Positions 27,305 to 36,668 are shown, numbered from the stretch's first letter. The stretch is 64,000 bases of DNA from Microbacterium hydrocarbonoxydans (GCF_011752045.1 NZ_JAAKXW010000005.1:248001-312000); one strand, 5' to 3'. The notes: generated from the letters alone by a model not told the origin. Translations and numbers: made by a program.

Positions 27305-28315
27305 ATGACCGATCCCTTCGTCATCCGTCCCCGAGGTTCCGCGTCGTCGACGTTCCCCGCGGTCACCGGCGGAGCGGCCTTGATCCTCGATCCCGCCTTC
27401 GGGCCGCTCGCCGAGCACTGCTCCGACGACGCCGTGACCGACCTCTTCGTCAACGGCGCAGCCGGCCTCTTCGTCGACAGGGGCGCCGGCGCCGAGCCCG
27501 TCTCGTCCTGGACGGCGTCGGAGAAAGAGGTGCGCGACCTCGCGGTCGCCCTGGTCGGGCTCGGCGGCCGGCATCTGGACGATCAGGCTCCCTGCGTCGA
27601 CGTGCGACTGGAATCCGGCATCCGGGTGCACGCCGTGCTCGCCCCGGTGGCGACATCGGGCACCGCCCTGTCGATCCGGATCCCGCGGGTCCGCGCGGCC
27701 GATCTCGACGCGCTCGCCGCTCTCGGGGCGTTCGACGCGCGGCAGCAGAGCTGGCTGCAGGGACTCGTCGCGGAGCGCGCGAACATCCTGATCACCGGTG
27801 GCACCGGCACGGGCAAGACAACCCTTCTCTCCGCGCTGCTGTCCGCCGTCTCCCCGGGGGAGCGCATCGTCACCATCGAGGACGTCGCCGAGCTCCGGCC
27901 CCGGCATCCGCACCATGTCGCGCTCGAAGCGCGGCAGGCGAACCTCGAGGGCGCCGGCGGCATCACGCTCGCCCGGCTCGTGCGCGAGTCGCTCCGGATG
28001 CGCCCTGACCGGCTCGTCGTCGGCGAATGCCGAGGAGAGGAGGTGCGCGAACTCCTCACCGCCCTGAACACCGGGCACGACGGCGGAGCCGGGACGCTGC
28101 ACGCCAGCGGGCTGCGTGATGTGCCGGCGCGCCTGGAGGCGCTCGGCGCCCTGGCGGGGATGGATGCCACGGCTCTCGCAAGGCAGGTCGTCAGTGCATT
28201 CACGGTCGTGCTCCACCTCGCCCGCGCCCCCGGGGGCCGACGCCGGATCGCGCAGGCCGGCACCTTCCTCCTCGCCGGCGACCGGCTCGACATCGAGGAG
28301 GTGCGCCCGTGGTGA
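27305..28315 (+). CDS. tadA: TadA/CpaF-family secretion ATPase
   Basis: Hexameric motor of Flp-type pilus assembly. The 336-residue protein has an N-terminal domain (about 20-130), the Walker A ITGGTGTGKTTLLSALL, an Asp box RIVTIEDVAELRP, and Walker B-region RPDRLVVGECRGEE followed by the His box TGHDGGAGTLHASG. It starts the locus tadA-tadBC-pilin-tadE-tadE2. Compared with mycobacteria, the CpaE-like Ssd gene (Rv3660c type) is absent in front. Overlaps the next gene by 4 bp. Confidence 0.93.
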   Translation: MTDPFVIRPRGSASSTFPAVTGGAALILDPAFGPLAEHCSDDAVTDLFVNGAAGLFVDRGAGAEPVSSWTASEKEVRDLAVALVGLGGRHLDDQAPCVDVRLESGIRVHAVLAPVATSGTALSIRIPRVRAADLDALAALGAFDARQQSWLQGLVAERANILITGGTGTGKTTLLSALLSAVSPGERIVTIEDVAELRPRHPHHVALEARQANLEGAGGITLARLVRESLRMRPDRLVVGECRGEEVRELLTALNTGHDGGAGTLHASGLRDVPARLEALGALAGMDATALARQVVSAFTVVLHLARAPGGRRRIAQAGTFLLAGDRLDIEEVRPW

Positions 28316-29208
28316 GCTTCCGCCGCCGGGCCGGCACCGGTGACGCCGGTGCGGACGCCGCGACGTCGGTGCAGACGCTGGCGGTGCTGCTCCAGGCCGG
28401 TGCCGTTCCGGCCGTCGCCTGGCGTCACCTCGCCGAGACCGGCGATCAGCACGCGGTCGCAGTCGTCGACCGTCTGGAGCGCGGGGTGCCGCTCCTCGAG
28501 GCGATCGAGCAGGAGGGCGGTGCGTGGTCCGATCTCGCCGCCGCCTGGGAGGTCGCGACCACGGTCGGCGCCCCGCTCGCGGAAGTGCTGCGGATGATCG
28601 CGGAGACCCTCCGCGATGCGGCATCCGCCGCCGACGACGTGCGGATCGCCCTCGCGGAGCCGGCGGGCACCGCGCGGCTGCTGCTCTGGATGCCGTTCGC
28701 CGGTCTCCTGCTCGGCTTCGCCCTCGGCTTCGACACGGTCGGCGTCATCTTCGGCCACCCGATCGGCGCCGCCTGCGTCGTCGCGGGCCTCCTCCTCATG
28801 CTTGCGGCCCGCGCCTGGACCCGGCGGCTCCTCGACAGAGCCCGCCCCGCCCCCGGCACACCCGGGATGCAGGCCGAGCTCGTCGCCGTCGCCCTCTCCG
28901 GCGGGGCATCCGTCGCCCGGGCGCTGCGTCTCGTCGCAGAGAGTCCTGCGTCACGGCACGGCGGTGAGGAGCGCATCCGCGCCGTGCTGGACCTGTCGCA
29001 GGCGGCGGGCGTCCCCGCCGGCGAGCTGCTCAGGGCCGCCGCCGCGCAGGACCGGCACGCCGCCAGGATCGACGGACGGTTGCGCGCGGCGAAGCTCTCC
29101 ACGCGGCTGCTGATCCCGCTCGGCGTGTGCACCTTGCCCGCCTTCCTGCTCCTCGGCGTCGCGCCGATGCTGCTCAGCGTCCTCACATCCACCCCGCTGC
29201 CGGTCTGA
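28312..29208 (+). CDS. Tad secretion inner-membrane protein, TadB-TadC fusion-like
   Basis: A 298-residue type II secretion F-type protein. The first F-like domain (about 15-110: QTLAVLLQAGAVPAVAW...) is followed by two membrane helices (about 118-165); a second F-like domain (about 180-265: ELVAVALSGGASVARAL) leads to a C-terminal helix. Tad systems usually have separate TadB and TadC; here one gene seems to hold both domains. The GTG at 28312 overlaps the tadA stop (GTGA); GTG 28309 is an alternative. Confidence 0.82.
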   Translation: MSFRRRAGTGDAGADAATSVQTLAVLLQAGAVPAVAWRHLAETGDQHAVAVVDRLERGVPLLEAIEQEGGAWSDLAAAWEVATTVGAPLAEVLRMIAETLRDAASAADDVRIALAEPAGTARLLLWMPFAGLLLGFALGFDTVGVIFGHPIGAACVVAGLLLMLAARAWTRRLLDRARPAPGTPGMQAELVAVALSGGASVARALRLVAESPASRHGGEERIRAVLDLSQAAGVPAGELLRAAAAQDRHAARIDGRLRAAKLSTRLLIPLGVCTLPAFLLLGVAPMLLSVLTSTPLPV

Positions 29209-29256
29209 CCGGCACAAACCGGGCGCACCCGCGTCCACAGAGAAAGAAGGAACGAC

Positions 29257-29457
29257 ATGACCACCACCCTTCCCGCCCTCACACGCCGGCGCGCCGCGGA
29301 GCTGTTCGGCGACGACACCGGCGCGGCGACCGCGGAGTACGCGATCACCACGATGGCCGCCGTCGCGTTCGCCGGCCTTCTCGTCGTGATCATGCGGTCC
29401 GACGAGGTGCGTGGCATCCTCACCGACCTCGTGCGCCGGGCGCTCACGGTGTCGTGA
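29257..29457 (+). CDS. DUF4244 Flp-pilin-like protein
   Basis: A 66-residue prepilin-like protein: basic cytoplasmic head (about 1-22), then GAATAEYAITTMAAVAFAG, with the Glu near the start of a hydrophobic helix as in pilins, and a short charged tail. It resembles the DUF4244 family (Rv3656c type) and is probably the major pilus subunit. Ribosome site AGAAGGA. No prepilin peptidase gene lies in the window. The stop overlaps the next start (TGATG). Confidence 0.85.
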   Translation: MTTTLPALTRRRAAELFGDDTGAATAEYAITTMAAVAFAGLLVVIMRSDEVRGILTDLVRRALTVS

Positions 29458-29807
29458 TGCCGCGGGCTGTCCGTCTCGGGAGCGAGCGGGGGTCGGTGGC
29501 CGCCGAGCTCGCGCTCGCTCTTCCCGCCGTCGTGCTCACGCTGATCCTCGGAGCGGGTGCTCTCGGCGCCGCCTCCCGTCAGGTGGTGCTGCAGGATGCC
29601 GCGGCCGATGCAGCCCGACTGCTCGGTCGCGGGGAGAGCACGGGCGCGGCGGCGCAGCTGGTCTCGGCGGCGGTGCCCGGTGCCGCGGCCACCAGCGGCG
29701 CCGCGGGCGAGATGGTCTGCGTCACCGCACGCGTGGACGCGTCGATCGGCAACCTGCTCCGGATCCCGTTGTCGGCGTCGAGCTGCGCCCTGGCCGGCGG
29801 TCTCTGA
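29457..29807 (+). CDS. TadE-like pseudopilin
   Basis: A 116-residue TadE-type protein. A short basic segment with SERGSVAAELALALP is followed by one hydrophobic helix (about 20-42), then an extracytoplasmic part with two cysteines that could form a disulfide. TadE proteins are minor pilins with the conserved Glu in the SxxAxE context seen here. ATG 29457 overlaps the pilin stop; its own stop overlaps the next gene by one base. Confidence 0.82.
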   Translation: MPRAVRLGSERGSVAAELALALPAVVLTLILGAGALGAASRQVVLQDAAADAARLLGRGESTGAAAQLVSAAVPGAAATSGAAGEMVCVTARVDASIGNLLRIPLSASSCALAGGL

Positions 29808-30136
29808 TGGCGGGCTCCGCCCTCGCCGCGGGGGTCCTCACGGTCGCCGCGGCGCTCTCCCTGGGTCTCGCCGCGGCGGGCGGGGCGGCCGTGACCGCGC
29901 AGCGCGCGGCCGGTGCGGCCGACGCCGCCGCGCTCGCCGCCGCAGACGCCGTCAGCGGCGCGGTGCCCGTCGACGGCGACCCGTGCGGGGTCGCCCGGCG
30001 CGTCGCAGCCGCCTCACGGGCGACCCTCACCTCCTGCGTCATCGACGGTCTTGTGGCGACCGTCCAGGTCGAGGCGGCGTACGCTGGACTCGCCGCGATC
30101 TCCCGAGCCCGCGCCGGGCCACCCGACGGGAGATGA
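29807..30136 (+). CDS. TadE/TadG-like pseudopilin (Rv3654c type)
   Basis: A 109-residue protein with an N-terminal hydrophobic helix (about 3-30) and an Ala-rich region ending in two cysteines (PCGVARR and TSCVID). It corresponds in place and size to the last gene of the mycobacterial tad operon (Rv3654c). It lacks the clear RGxxxxE pilin motif of its neighbour. TGATG overlap with tadE. It ends 100 bp before topA, which has its own promoter. Confidence 0.75.
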   Translation: MAGSALAAGVLTVAAALSLGLAAAGGAAVTAQRAAGAADAAALAAADAVSGAVPVDGDPCGVARRVAAASRATLTSCVIDGLVATVQVEAAYAGLAAISRARAGPPDGR

Positions 30137-30236
30137 CCGCGGCACGAGGCGCGATCCGGCCGAAGAGGGCGGGCGATCACTGTGACCTTCCCCTCACAGT
30201 GGTGTGTATGGTGTGCTTCGAAGAAAGGACGCTCCC

Positions 30237-33074
30237 TTGGCTGAAGGCAAGAAGCTCGTCATCGTCGAGTCCCCGACGAAGATGCGGTCGATTCAGGGGT
30301 ACCTCGGCGACGGCTACGAGGTGCTCAGCTCCGTCGGCCACATCCGCGACCTCGCCGACAAGAAGGACATCCCCGCCGCGCAGAAGCAGGCGTACGGGAA
30401 GTACTCGATCGACGTCGACAACGACTTCGATCCGTACTACGTGGTGTCCGACCGCAAGACGAAGACCGTCGCCGAACTCAAGCGCGCCCTGAAGAACGCG
30501 GACGAGCTCCTGCTCGCCACTGATGAGGACCGCGAGGGCGAGGCCATCGCCTGGCATCTGCTTGAGACGCTGAAGCCGAAGGTCCCCGTGAAGCGCATGG
30601 TGTTCCACGAGATCACCAAGGACGCGATCCAGGCGGCCGTCGGGAACACCCGAGAGCTCGACACCGCGCTCGTCGACGCACAGGAGACCCGCCGCATCCT
30701 CGACCGCCTGTACGGCTGGGACGTCTCTCCCGTGCTCTGGTACAAGGTCAAGACCGGCCTCTCCGCCGGCCGCGTGCAGTCCGCCGCGACCCGCATGATC
30801 GTCGACCGGGAGCGCGAGCGCATGGCGTTCGTGTCCGCCGACTACTGGGATGTCGAGGCGCTCGCCTCCTCGACCACCGGCTTCAAGGTGCGCCTCGTCC
30901 GCGTGGACGGCGGTCAGCTCGCCCGCGGCACCGACTTCGACGACCTCGGCAAGCTCAAGAAGGCCGTCGTCGTCCTCGACGGGAAGAAGGCCGCGGCGCT
31001 CGCCGCAGCGGTCGACGCCGCCGGCGCCGGCACCGTCACCAAGGTCGAGGCGAAGCCGGGAACCCGCAGCCCCTACGCGCCCTTCACCACCTCCACCATG
31101 CAGCAGGAGGCCGGTCGCAAGCTCTCGATGAGCGCGAAGCAGGCGATGAGCGTCGCCCAGCGCCTCTACGAGAAGGGGTACATCACCTATATGCGCACCG
31201 ACTCCCAGGCGCTGAGCACCCAGGCGGTGCAGGCGGCGCGGAGCCAGGCCGTCGCGCTCTACGGCGACACCGCGGTGCCGCTGAAGCCCCGCGTGTACAA
31301 GTCGAAGAGCAAGAACGCCCAGGAGGCGCACGAGGCGATCCGCCCGTCGGGGGAGAACTTCCGCACCCCGGCATCCGTCTCCTCCCAGCTCGACCGCGAG
31401 GAGCTGCGCCTCTACGACCTCATCTGGAAGCGCACCGTCGCCAGCCAGATGGCGGACGCGAAGTACGAGACCACGACGGTCACCCTCGCGGTCGACGCCG
31501 CCGGGCAGAACGCCGAGTTCACGGCATCCGGCACCGTCTACACCTTCAAGGGCTTCCTCGAGGCCTACGAGGAGGGGCGGGACGAGAAGCGCAGCGACAA
31601 CGACGCCGCGGAGAACCAGTCCCTGCCCGCCGTCGCCGTCGGCGACGAACTCGCGGTGTCGGATGCCGAGGCCAAGGGTCACCGCACCACGCCGAAGCCC
31701 CGGTACACCGAGGCGTCGCTGGTCAAGGCGCTCGAGGAGCACGGCATCGGCCGACCGTCGACGTTCGCCAGCATCATCGGCACCGTGATCGACCGCGGCT
31801 ACGCGACCAAGCGCGGGCAGGCGCTCGTGCCGACCTGGCTCGCGTTCAGCGTCGTGCGCCTGCTCGAGGAGCACTTCGCAGACCTCATCGACTACGACTT
31901 CACCGCCGCGCTCGAGGACGACCTCGACGCCATCGCCCGCGGCGAGCAGAAGCGCGTGGAGTGGCTGCGCTCCTTCTATTACGGGTCCGAGAAGCAGGTC
32001 GGGCTCCGGCAGGTCGTCGACAATCTCGGCGAGATCGATGCCAGGGCGCTGAACTCGACGCGCATCACCGACACGGCGACGCTCCGCTTCGGCAAGTACG
32101 GCCCCTATCTGGAGGTCGTGAACCCGGACGCGCCCGACGAGAAGCCGCGCATCGTGAACGTCCCCGAGGACCTGGCTCCCGACGAGCTCACCGCCGCCAG
32201 GGCGCAGGAGCTCATCGATGCACCCGTCGCCGGTGATCGCGTGCTCGGGGAGAACCCGGAGAACGGCAAGATCGTCGTCGTCAAGGACGGACGATTCGGA
32301 CCGTATGTGCAGGAGAACGACCCGGTGTCCGAGGACGCGGCGGTCGACGAAGCCACCGGAGAGGTGGTCGAGGCGCCGAAGCCGAAGCGCGGCGCGAAGA
32401 AGGAGGCCGCGCCCAAGCCGCGCACGGCATCGCTCTTCCGGTCGATGTCGGTGGACACGATCGACCTCGACACGGCGCTCAAGCTGCTCAGCCTGCCGCG
32501 GATCGTCGGCACCGACCCCGAGACCGGTGACGAGATCACCGCCCAGAACGGGCGATTCGGGCCGTACCTGAAGAAGGGCGCCGACTCGCGCTCGCTGGAG
32601 AGCGAGTCGCAGATCTTTGACGTCACCCTCGAGCAGGCCCTCGAGATCTACAAGCAGCCGAAGTACGGTGCCCGCCGGGCGTCGAGCGCGCTCGCCGAGT
32701 TCGAGGCCGACCCGGTCAGCGGCAAGCCGATCCGCATCAGGGACGGCCGCTTCGGTGCCTACGTCACGGACGGCGAGACGAACGTCACGATCCCGCGCGG
32801 TCAGAAGGTCGAGGACATCACGTTCGAGATCGCCGTGCAGATGCTCGCCGACAAGCGGGCGAAGGGCCCGGCGCCCAAGCGGGGCGCGCGCGGTGCCGCG
32901 GCGAAGAAGGCCCCCGCGAAGAAGACCGCGTCGAAGGCTCCCGCGAAGAAGACCGCGGCGAAGAAGCCCGCAGCGGCGAAGACGGATGCGGAGAAGGCCG
33001 CAGCCCGATCGGCCGCCGCGAAGAAGGCCGCGGCGACGCGCGCCGCCAACGCGGCGCGGAAGGCGGGCGCGTGA
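30237..33074 (+). CDS. topA: DNA topoisomerase I
   Basis: Relaxes negative supercoils. The 945-residue protein begins with a Toprim domain (KKLVIVESPTKMRSI, DEDREGEAIAWH), has the catalytic Tyr318 in ITYMRTDSQ, and C-terminal Topo_C repeats (FGKYGPYLEV, GRFGPYVQEN, GRFGPYLKKG, GRFGAYVTDG), ending in a Lys/Ala-rich tail (AKKAPAKK) typical of actinobacteria. TTG at 30237 is chosen because AGAAAGGA lies 7 nt before it; the ORF could extend 11 codons upstream, but across the promoter TGTGTATGGT. Confidence 0.96.
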   Translation: MAEGKKLVIVESPTKMRSIQGYLGDGYEVLSSVGHIRDLADKKDIPAAQKQAYGKYSIDVDNDFDPYYVVSDRKTKTVAELKRALKNADELLLATDEDREGEAIAWHLLETLKPKVPVKRMVFHEITKDAIQAAVGNTRELDTALVDAQETRRILDRLYGWDVSPVLWYKVKTGLSAGRVQSAATRMIVDRERERMAFVSADYWDVEALASSTTGFKVRLVRVDGGQLARGTDFDDLGKLKKAVVVLDGKKAAALAAAVDAAGAGTVTKVEAKPGTRSPYAPFTTSTMQQEAGRKLSMSAKQAMSVAQRLYEKGYITYMRTDSQALSTQAVQAARSQAVALYGDTAVPLKPRVYKSKSKNAQEAHEAIRPSGENFRTPASVSSQLDREELRLYDLIWKRTVASQMADAKYETTTVTLAVDAAGQNAEFTASGTVYTFKGFLEAYEEGRDEKRSDNDAAENQSLPAVAVGDELAVSDAEAKGHRTTPKPRYTEASLVKALEEHGIGRPSTFASIIGTVIDRGYATKRGQALVPTWLAFSVVRLLEEHFADLIDYDFTAALEDDLDAIARGEQKRVEWLRSFYYGSEKQVGLRQVVDNLGEIDARALNSTRITDTATLRFGKYGPYLEVVNPDAPDEKPRIVNVPEDLAPDELTAARAQELIDAPVAGDRVLGENPENGKIVVVKDGRFGPYVQENDPVSEDAAVDEATGEVVEAPKPKRGAKKEAAPKPRTASLFRSMSVDTIDLDTALKLLSLPRIVGTDPETGDEITAQNGRFGPYLKKGADSRSLESESQIFDVTLEQALEIYKQPKYGARRASSALAEFEADPVSGKPIRIRDGRFGAYVTDGETNVTIPRGQKVEDITFEIAVQMLADKRAKGPAPKRGARGAAAKKAPAKKTASKAPAKKTAAKKPAAAKTDAEKAAARSAAAKKAAATRAANAARKAGA

Positions 33075-33700
33075 CCGCAGGGGCGTGGATCACGCTCGAG
33101 GGCGGCGACGGCTCGGGCAAGACCACCCAGGCCGACCTGCTCGCGGGCTGGCTGACGGATGCAGGGCGCCGCGTCGTGCGCACCCGTGAGCCCGGCGGCT
33201 CCGAGGTCGGCCAGCTGATCCGGGACATCGTGCTGCACCACCGCGGCGACATCGCCCCGCGCGCCGAGGCGCTGCTCTACGCCGCCGACCGCGCGCACCA
33301 TGTCGCGACAGTCGTCAGGCCCGCGCTCGAGCGCGGCGACGTGGTCCTGCAGGACCGCTACCTGGACTCCTCCGTGGCGTACCAGGGCGCGGGCCGGGTG
33401 CTCGACGGCACCGAGATCCGCGATCTGTCGCTGTGGGCGGCAGAGGGAGCCCTTCCCGACCTCACCGTGCTGCTCGATCTCGATCCCGCCGCGGCGCGCG
33501 AGCGCCTCGACTCCGCGGACAAGCCCTTCGACCGCCTGGAGACGGAGAAGAGCGATTTCCACGTGCGGGTCCGCGACGCCTACCTCGCGCTGGCCGCGGC
33601 GGAGCCGGAGCGCTTTCTCGTTCTCGACGCCGCGGCGTCCGCGGAGGACATCGCCGCCGCGATCCGCGACCGCGTCGGGGCGCTGCTGGCCGCGCGCTGA
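33071..33700 (+). CDS. tmk: Thymidylate kinase
   Basis: Phosphorylates dTMP to dTDP. The 209-residue protein starts WITLEGGDGSGKTTQ (P-loop), continues with RTREPGGSEVG, QDRYLDSSVAYQG (DR(Y/H) motif) and a lid region RERLDSADKPFDRLE. GTG start overlapping the topA stop by 4 bp. The topA-tmk-holB order places DNA topology, dTTP supply and clamp loading in one cluster. Confidence 0.96.
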   Translation: MTAGAWITLEGGDGSGKTTQADLLAGWLTDAGRRVVRTREPGGSEVGQLIRDIVLHHRGDIAPRAEALLYAADRAHHVATVVRPALERGDVVLQDRYLDSSVAYQGAGRVLDGTEIRDLSLWAAEGALPDLTVLLDLDPAAARERLDSADKPFDRLETEKSDFHVRVRDAYLALAAAEPERFLVLDAAASAEDIAAAIRDRVGALLAAR

Positions 33701-33720
33701 TCGCTGTCGGCCGCGCAGGT

Positions 33721-33726
33721 TACGCT
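33721..33726 (+). promoter_or_regulatory. -10 element of leaderless holB promoter
   Basis: TACGCT is followed by 6 nt (GAAGTC) and the holB ATG at 33733, so holB can be transcribed apart from topA-tmk. Confidence 0.55.
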
Positions 33727-33732
33727 GAAGTC

Positions 33733-34920
33733 ATGCCCCGTACCGACGACGCTCCGCACGTCGCCGCCCAGGCCGTCCCGGCGGAGTTCCCGTGGGGGGA
33801 CGTGTGGGGTCAGTACGCCGCCGTCGAGACGCTGCGGGCCGCGGCATCCGACCCTGCGGCGCTGTCGCACGCCTGGCTGATCACCGGCCCGCCCGGATCG
33901 GGGCGCTCCACCCTCGCCTACGCGTTCGCCGCGGCGCTCGTCGCCGACAGCCCCGGTGACGAGAACGCCATGCGGCAGGTGCTCGCGGGCACCCACCCCG
34001 ACGTCACCGCGCTGCGCACCGACAAGGTGATCATCACGATCGCCGAGGCCCGCGCGCTCGTCGAGCGCTCCTACTTCGCGCCGTCGGCCGGGCGCTACCG
34101 GGTCATCGTGGTCGAGGATGCCGATCGGATGGTCGAGCGCACCTCCAACGTGCTGCTCAAGGCGCTCGAGGAGCCGCCGGAGCAGACGGTGTGGATCCTC
34201 TGCGCGCCCAGCGAGGCCGATCTGCTGCCCACGATCCGCTCCCGCGTGCGCTCGCTGCGCCTCCGCGAACCCGACGTGGCGGACGTCGCGCGCCTGATCA
34301 GCCTGCGCACCGGCGTCGATGCGCAGATCGCCGAGCAGGCCGCACGACACGCTCAGCGGCACATCGGCATGGCGCAGCGCCTCGCAACCGACGACGCCGC
34401 GCGCCGGCGCCGAGACGAGACCCTCCGCGCCGTCCTCGGCGTGCGCGGCGTGTCCGACGCCGTCGACGTCGCCGGCCGGATCATCCAGGCGGCCACCGAC
34501 GACGCCAAGGCGCTCACCGCCGAGCGGGATGCCGCCGAGCGGGCGTCGCTGCTCCGCACCGTCGGCGTCGCGGAGGGGCAGGCCGTGCCGCCGGCGCTGC
34601 GCACGCAGATCTCCGCGCTGGAGGACGAGCAGAAGAAGCGCGCCACCCGGAGCCTCCGCGACGGCATCGACCGAGTCCTCACCGACCTGCAGTCGCTGTT
34701 CCGCGATGTCGTGATGCTCCAGTTCGGGCGCGGCGACGCCCTTATCAACGCCGAGCTCCGCGACGAGCTGTCCGCGCTCGCGGACGCCTGGCCGCAGGCC
34801 CGTACCCTGGTCGTGCTGGACCACCTTGCCGAGACCCGGCAGTCGCTGGAGCGCAACGTCGCCCCGCTGCTCGCCCTGGAGAGCTTGCTCGTGACCGTCA
34901 CGAGCGGGAGGACACCGTGA
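33733..34920 (+). CDS. holB: DNA polymerase III subunit delta'
   Basis: Clamp-loader stator subunit, 395 residues. The N-terminal AAA+ fold has a degenerate Walker A (TGPPGSGRST, with Arg in place of Lys) and VVEDADRM in place of DEAD, then SNVLLKALEEPPEQT and the arginine-finger motif TIRSRVRSL. The helical collar domain occupies about 215-380. The zinc cysteines of DnaX are absent, which separates it from gamma/tau. The stop overlaps the next gene by 4 bp. Confidence 0.92.
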   Translation: MPRTDDAPHVAAQAVPAEFPWGDVWGQYAAVETLRAAASDPAALSHAWLITGPPGSGRSTLAYAFAAALVADSPGDENAMRQVLAGTHPDVTALRTDKVIITIAEARALVERSYFAPSAGRYRVIVVEDADRMVERTSNVLLKALEEPPEQTVWILCAPSEADLLPTIRSRVRSLRLREPDVADVARLISLRTGVDAQIAEQAARHAQRHIGMAQRLATDDAARRRRDETLRAVLGVRGVSDAVDVAGRIIQAATDDAKALTAERDAAERASLLRTVGVAEGQAVPPALRTQISALEDEQKKRATRSLRDGIDRVLTDLQSLFRDVVMLQFGRGDALINAELRDELSALADAWPQARTLVVLDHLAETRQSLERNVAPLLALESLLVTVTSGRTP

Positions 34921-36470
34921 ACGATCGACCGACTTCCCGCTTCCGTCGCGCAGCCGCCGTGATCGCCGGCCTCGCCGCGGCATCCGTGGCGCTCTCCGGC
35001 TGCCTGTACGCGCTGATCCCCGAGCAGGCCGAGCCCCGACCGTCCGTCACCTACCCGCCGGACACCGAGGGAGTGGCCGCGGAGCTGCTGCCGTACTACG
35101 GGCAGACCCTCGTCTGGACCGAGTGCGGCCCGGGCTTCGACTGCACCGACGTCACCGCCCCGCTCGACTGGGAGAACCCCGGGGGTGCCGAGATCACCCT
35201 CTCCGTGGTGCGGCACCAGGCGACCGGCGAGCGGCTGGGCTCCCTGCTGACGAACCCGGGCGGCCCGGGCTCGAGCGGCGTCGAGGTCGTCAGGGACAGC
35301 CTCGACTTCGCCGTAGGCGCCGACCTCATCGACGCCTACGACGTGATCGGCTTCGATCCGCGCGGCGTCGGCGCATCCACCGCGGTGACCTGCTTCGACG
35401 CGGCGGACATGGACGACTACCTGTACGGCATCCCGTCCGCCCCGCGGGGCACCGCCGAATGGGAGGCCGAGCTGCTGCAGCGGCACAAGGCCTTCGCCGA
35501 CGCGTGCGAGGCGAACAGTGACGGCATCCTGCCCTACATCACGACCGTCAACTCGGCGCGCGACATGGATCTGATCCGGGCGGTGCTGGGCGACAAGCAG
35601 CTGAACTACATCGGCTACTCGTACGGCACCTTCCTGGGGGCGACCTACGCGTCGCTGTTCCCGGCGAAGGCAGGGCGCCTCGTCCTCGACGGCGCGATCG
35701 ACCCCGCCGTGTCGGGGCTGGACGTCGGGGCGACGCAGGCGCTCGGGTTCGAGTCCGCGCTGCGCGCGTACATGCAGGACTGCCTCGACTCGGGGCAGTG
35801 CCCGTTCAACGGCACCGTCGACGAGGCGATGGCCGACCTCGGGGCTCTGCTCGCGAGCGTCGACGCGGAGCCGCTCGAGAACGGCGACGGGCGGATGCTC
35901 GGAGCGGACTCGCTGATGACCGGGATCATCGCCGCGCTGTACTCCGAGGAGAGCTGGTCGTACCTCACCCAGGGGCTCGACGAAGCACTGCAGGGCGACC
36001 CGTCGACCGCCTTCGTACTCGCCGATTACTACAACAGCCGCGAGAACGGCACGTACGTCGACAACTCCGGCGAGGCGTTCCGCGCCTACAACTGCATGGA
36101 CTATCCGGTGGAGGACGACCCGGCCGCCGAAGCCGCGTACGAGGCGAAGATCGCGGAGGGGGCCCCGACCATCGCGCCGTACTGGAGCGGCCCGGACTCC
36201 TGCGAGGTGTGGCCGTACCCGCCGACCGGCACCCGCGGGGAGATCCGAGCGGAGGGTGCCGGCCCGATCCTCGTGGTCGGCACGACGAACGATCCGGCGA
36301 CGCCGTACGCGTGGTCGGAGTCCCTGGCGGCGCAGCTCGAGGAGGGCGTCCTGATCACCCGCGAGGGGGAGGGGCACACCGGCTACAACAAGGGCAACAT
36401 CTGCGTGGACGAGGCCGTGGAGGACTTCTTCCTCCAGGACGTCGTGCCCGAGGACGGCCTCCGCTGCTAG
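34917..36470 (+). CDS. Lipoprotein alpha/beta hydrolase (SlpD/E-type peptidase)
   Basis: A 517-residue exported serine hydrolase of the tripeptidyl-aminopeptidase-like group. The lipobox ALSGC places the lipidated Cys at 29. The oxyanion segment LTNPGGPGSSGV and catalytic GYSYGT (Ser235) are followed by Asp in TNDPATPYAW and His in GEGHTGYN, in the C-terminal TAP-like domain. Such enzymes remove di- or tripeptides from extracellular proteins; the natural substrate is not known. GTG 34917, with GGGAGGA upstream, overlaps the holB stop. Confidence 0.88.
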   Translation: MNDRPTSRFRRAAAVIAGLAAASVALSGCLYALIPEQAEPRPSVTYPPDTEGVAAELLPYYGQTLVWTECGPGFDCTDVTAPLDWENPGGAEITLSVVRHQATGERLGSLLTNPGGPGSSGVEVVRDSLDFAVGADLIDAYDVIGFDPRGVGASTAVTCFDAADMDDYLYGIPSAPRGTAEWEAELLQRHKAFADACEANSDGILPYITTVNSARDMDLIRAVLGDKQLNYIGYSYGTFLGATYASLFPAKAGRLVLDGAIDPAVSGLDVGATQALGFESALRAYMQDCLDSGQCPFNGTVDEAMADLGALLASVDAEPLENGDGRMLGADSLMTGIIAALYSEESWSYLTQGLDEALQGDPSTAFVLADYYNSRENGTYVDNSGEAFRAYNCMDYPVEDDPAAEAAYEAKIAEGAPTIAPYWSGPDSCEVWPYPPTGTRGEIRAEGAGPILVVGTTNDPATPYAWSESLAAQLEEGVLITREGEGHTGYNKGNICVDEAVEDFFLQDVVPEDGLRC

Positions 36471-36484
36471 CGTGATCGGCTCGA

Positions 36485-36514
36485 TTCGCAACGCGGCGCC
36501 GGAACGGGTAATAT
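36485..36514 (+). promoter_or_regulatory. tRNA-Thr promoter
   Basis: TTCGCA (36485-36490) and TAATAT (36509-36514) are 18 bp apart. The -10 is close to consensus and ends 10 bases before the tRNA 5' end. Confidence 0.7.
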
Positions 36515-36524
36515 CGGTACCCGC

Positions 36525-36600
36525 GCCGCTTTAGCTCAGTCGGCAGAGCATTTCACTCGTAATGAAAAGGTCGTCAGTTCGATTCTGACAAGCGGCTCCA
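36525..36600 (+). tRNA. tRNA-Thr (anticodon CGT)
   Basis: The cloverleaf is complete: acceptor GCCGCTT/AAGCGGC, D-arm GCTC/GAGC, anticodon stem TTTCA/TGAAA with loop CTCGTAA, T-arm GTCAG-TTCGATT-CTGAC. Unlike the other two tRNAs here, the 3' CCA is encoded (discriminator T). Confidence 0.97.
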
Positions 36601-36602
36601 CC

Positions 36603-36635
36603 AGGCCCCGTGATGCGAAGAACATCACGGGGCCT
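36603..36635 (+). terminator. Terminator after tRNA-Thr
   Basis: AGGCCCCGTGATG and CATCACGGGGCCT make a perfect 13-bp stem with a 7-nt loop, followed by TCTGGTT. It starts 3 bases past the tRNA. Confidence 0.85.
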
Positions 36636-36668
36636 TCTGGTTCCCCGGCGTCGAGGCATGAGCGGGCG

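Noticed and set aside
32880..33070. Lys/Ala repeats at the end of topA as a tandem DNA repeat
   Set aside because: The AKKAPAKK tail is a known protein feature of actinobacterial topoisomerase I, not a separate element.
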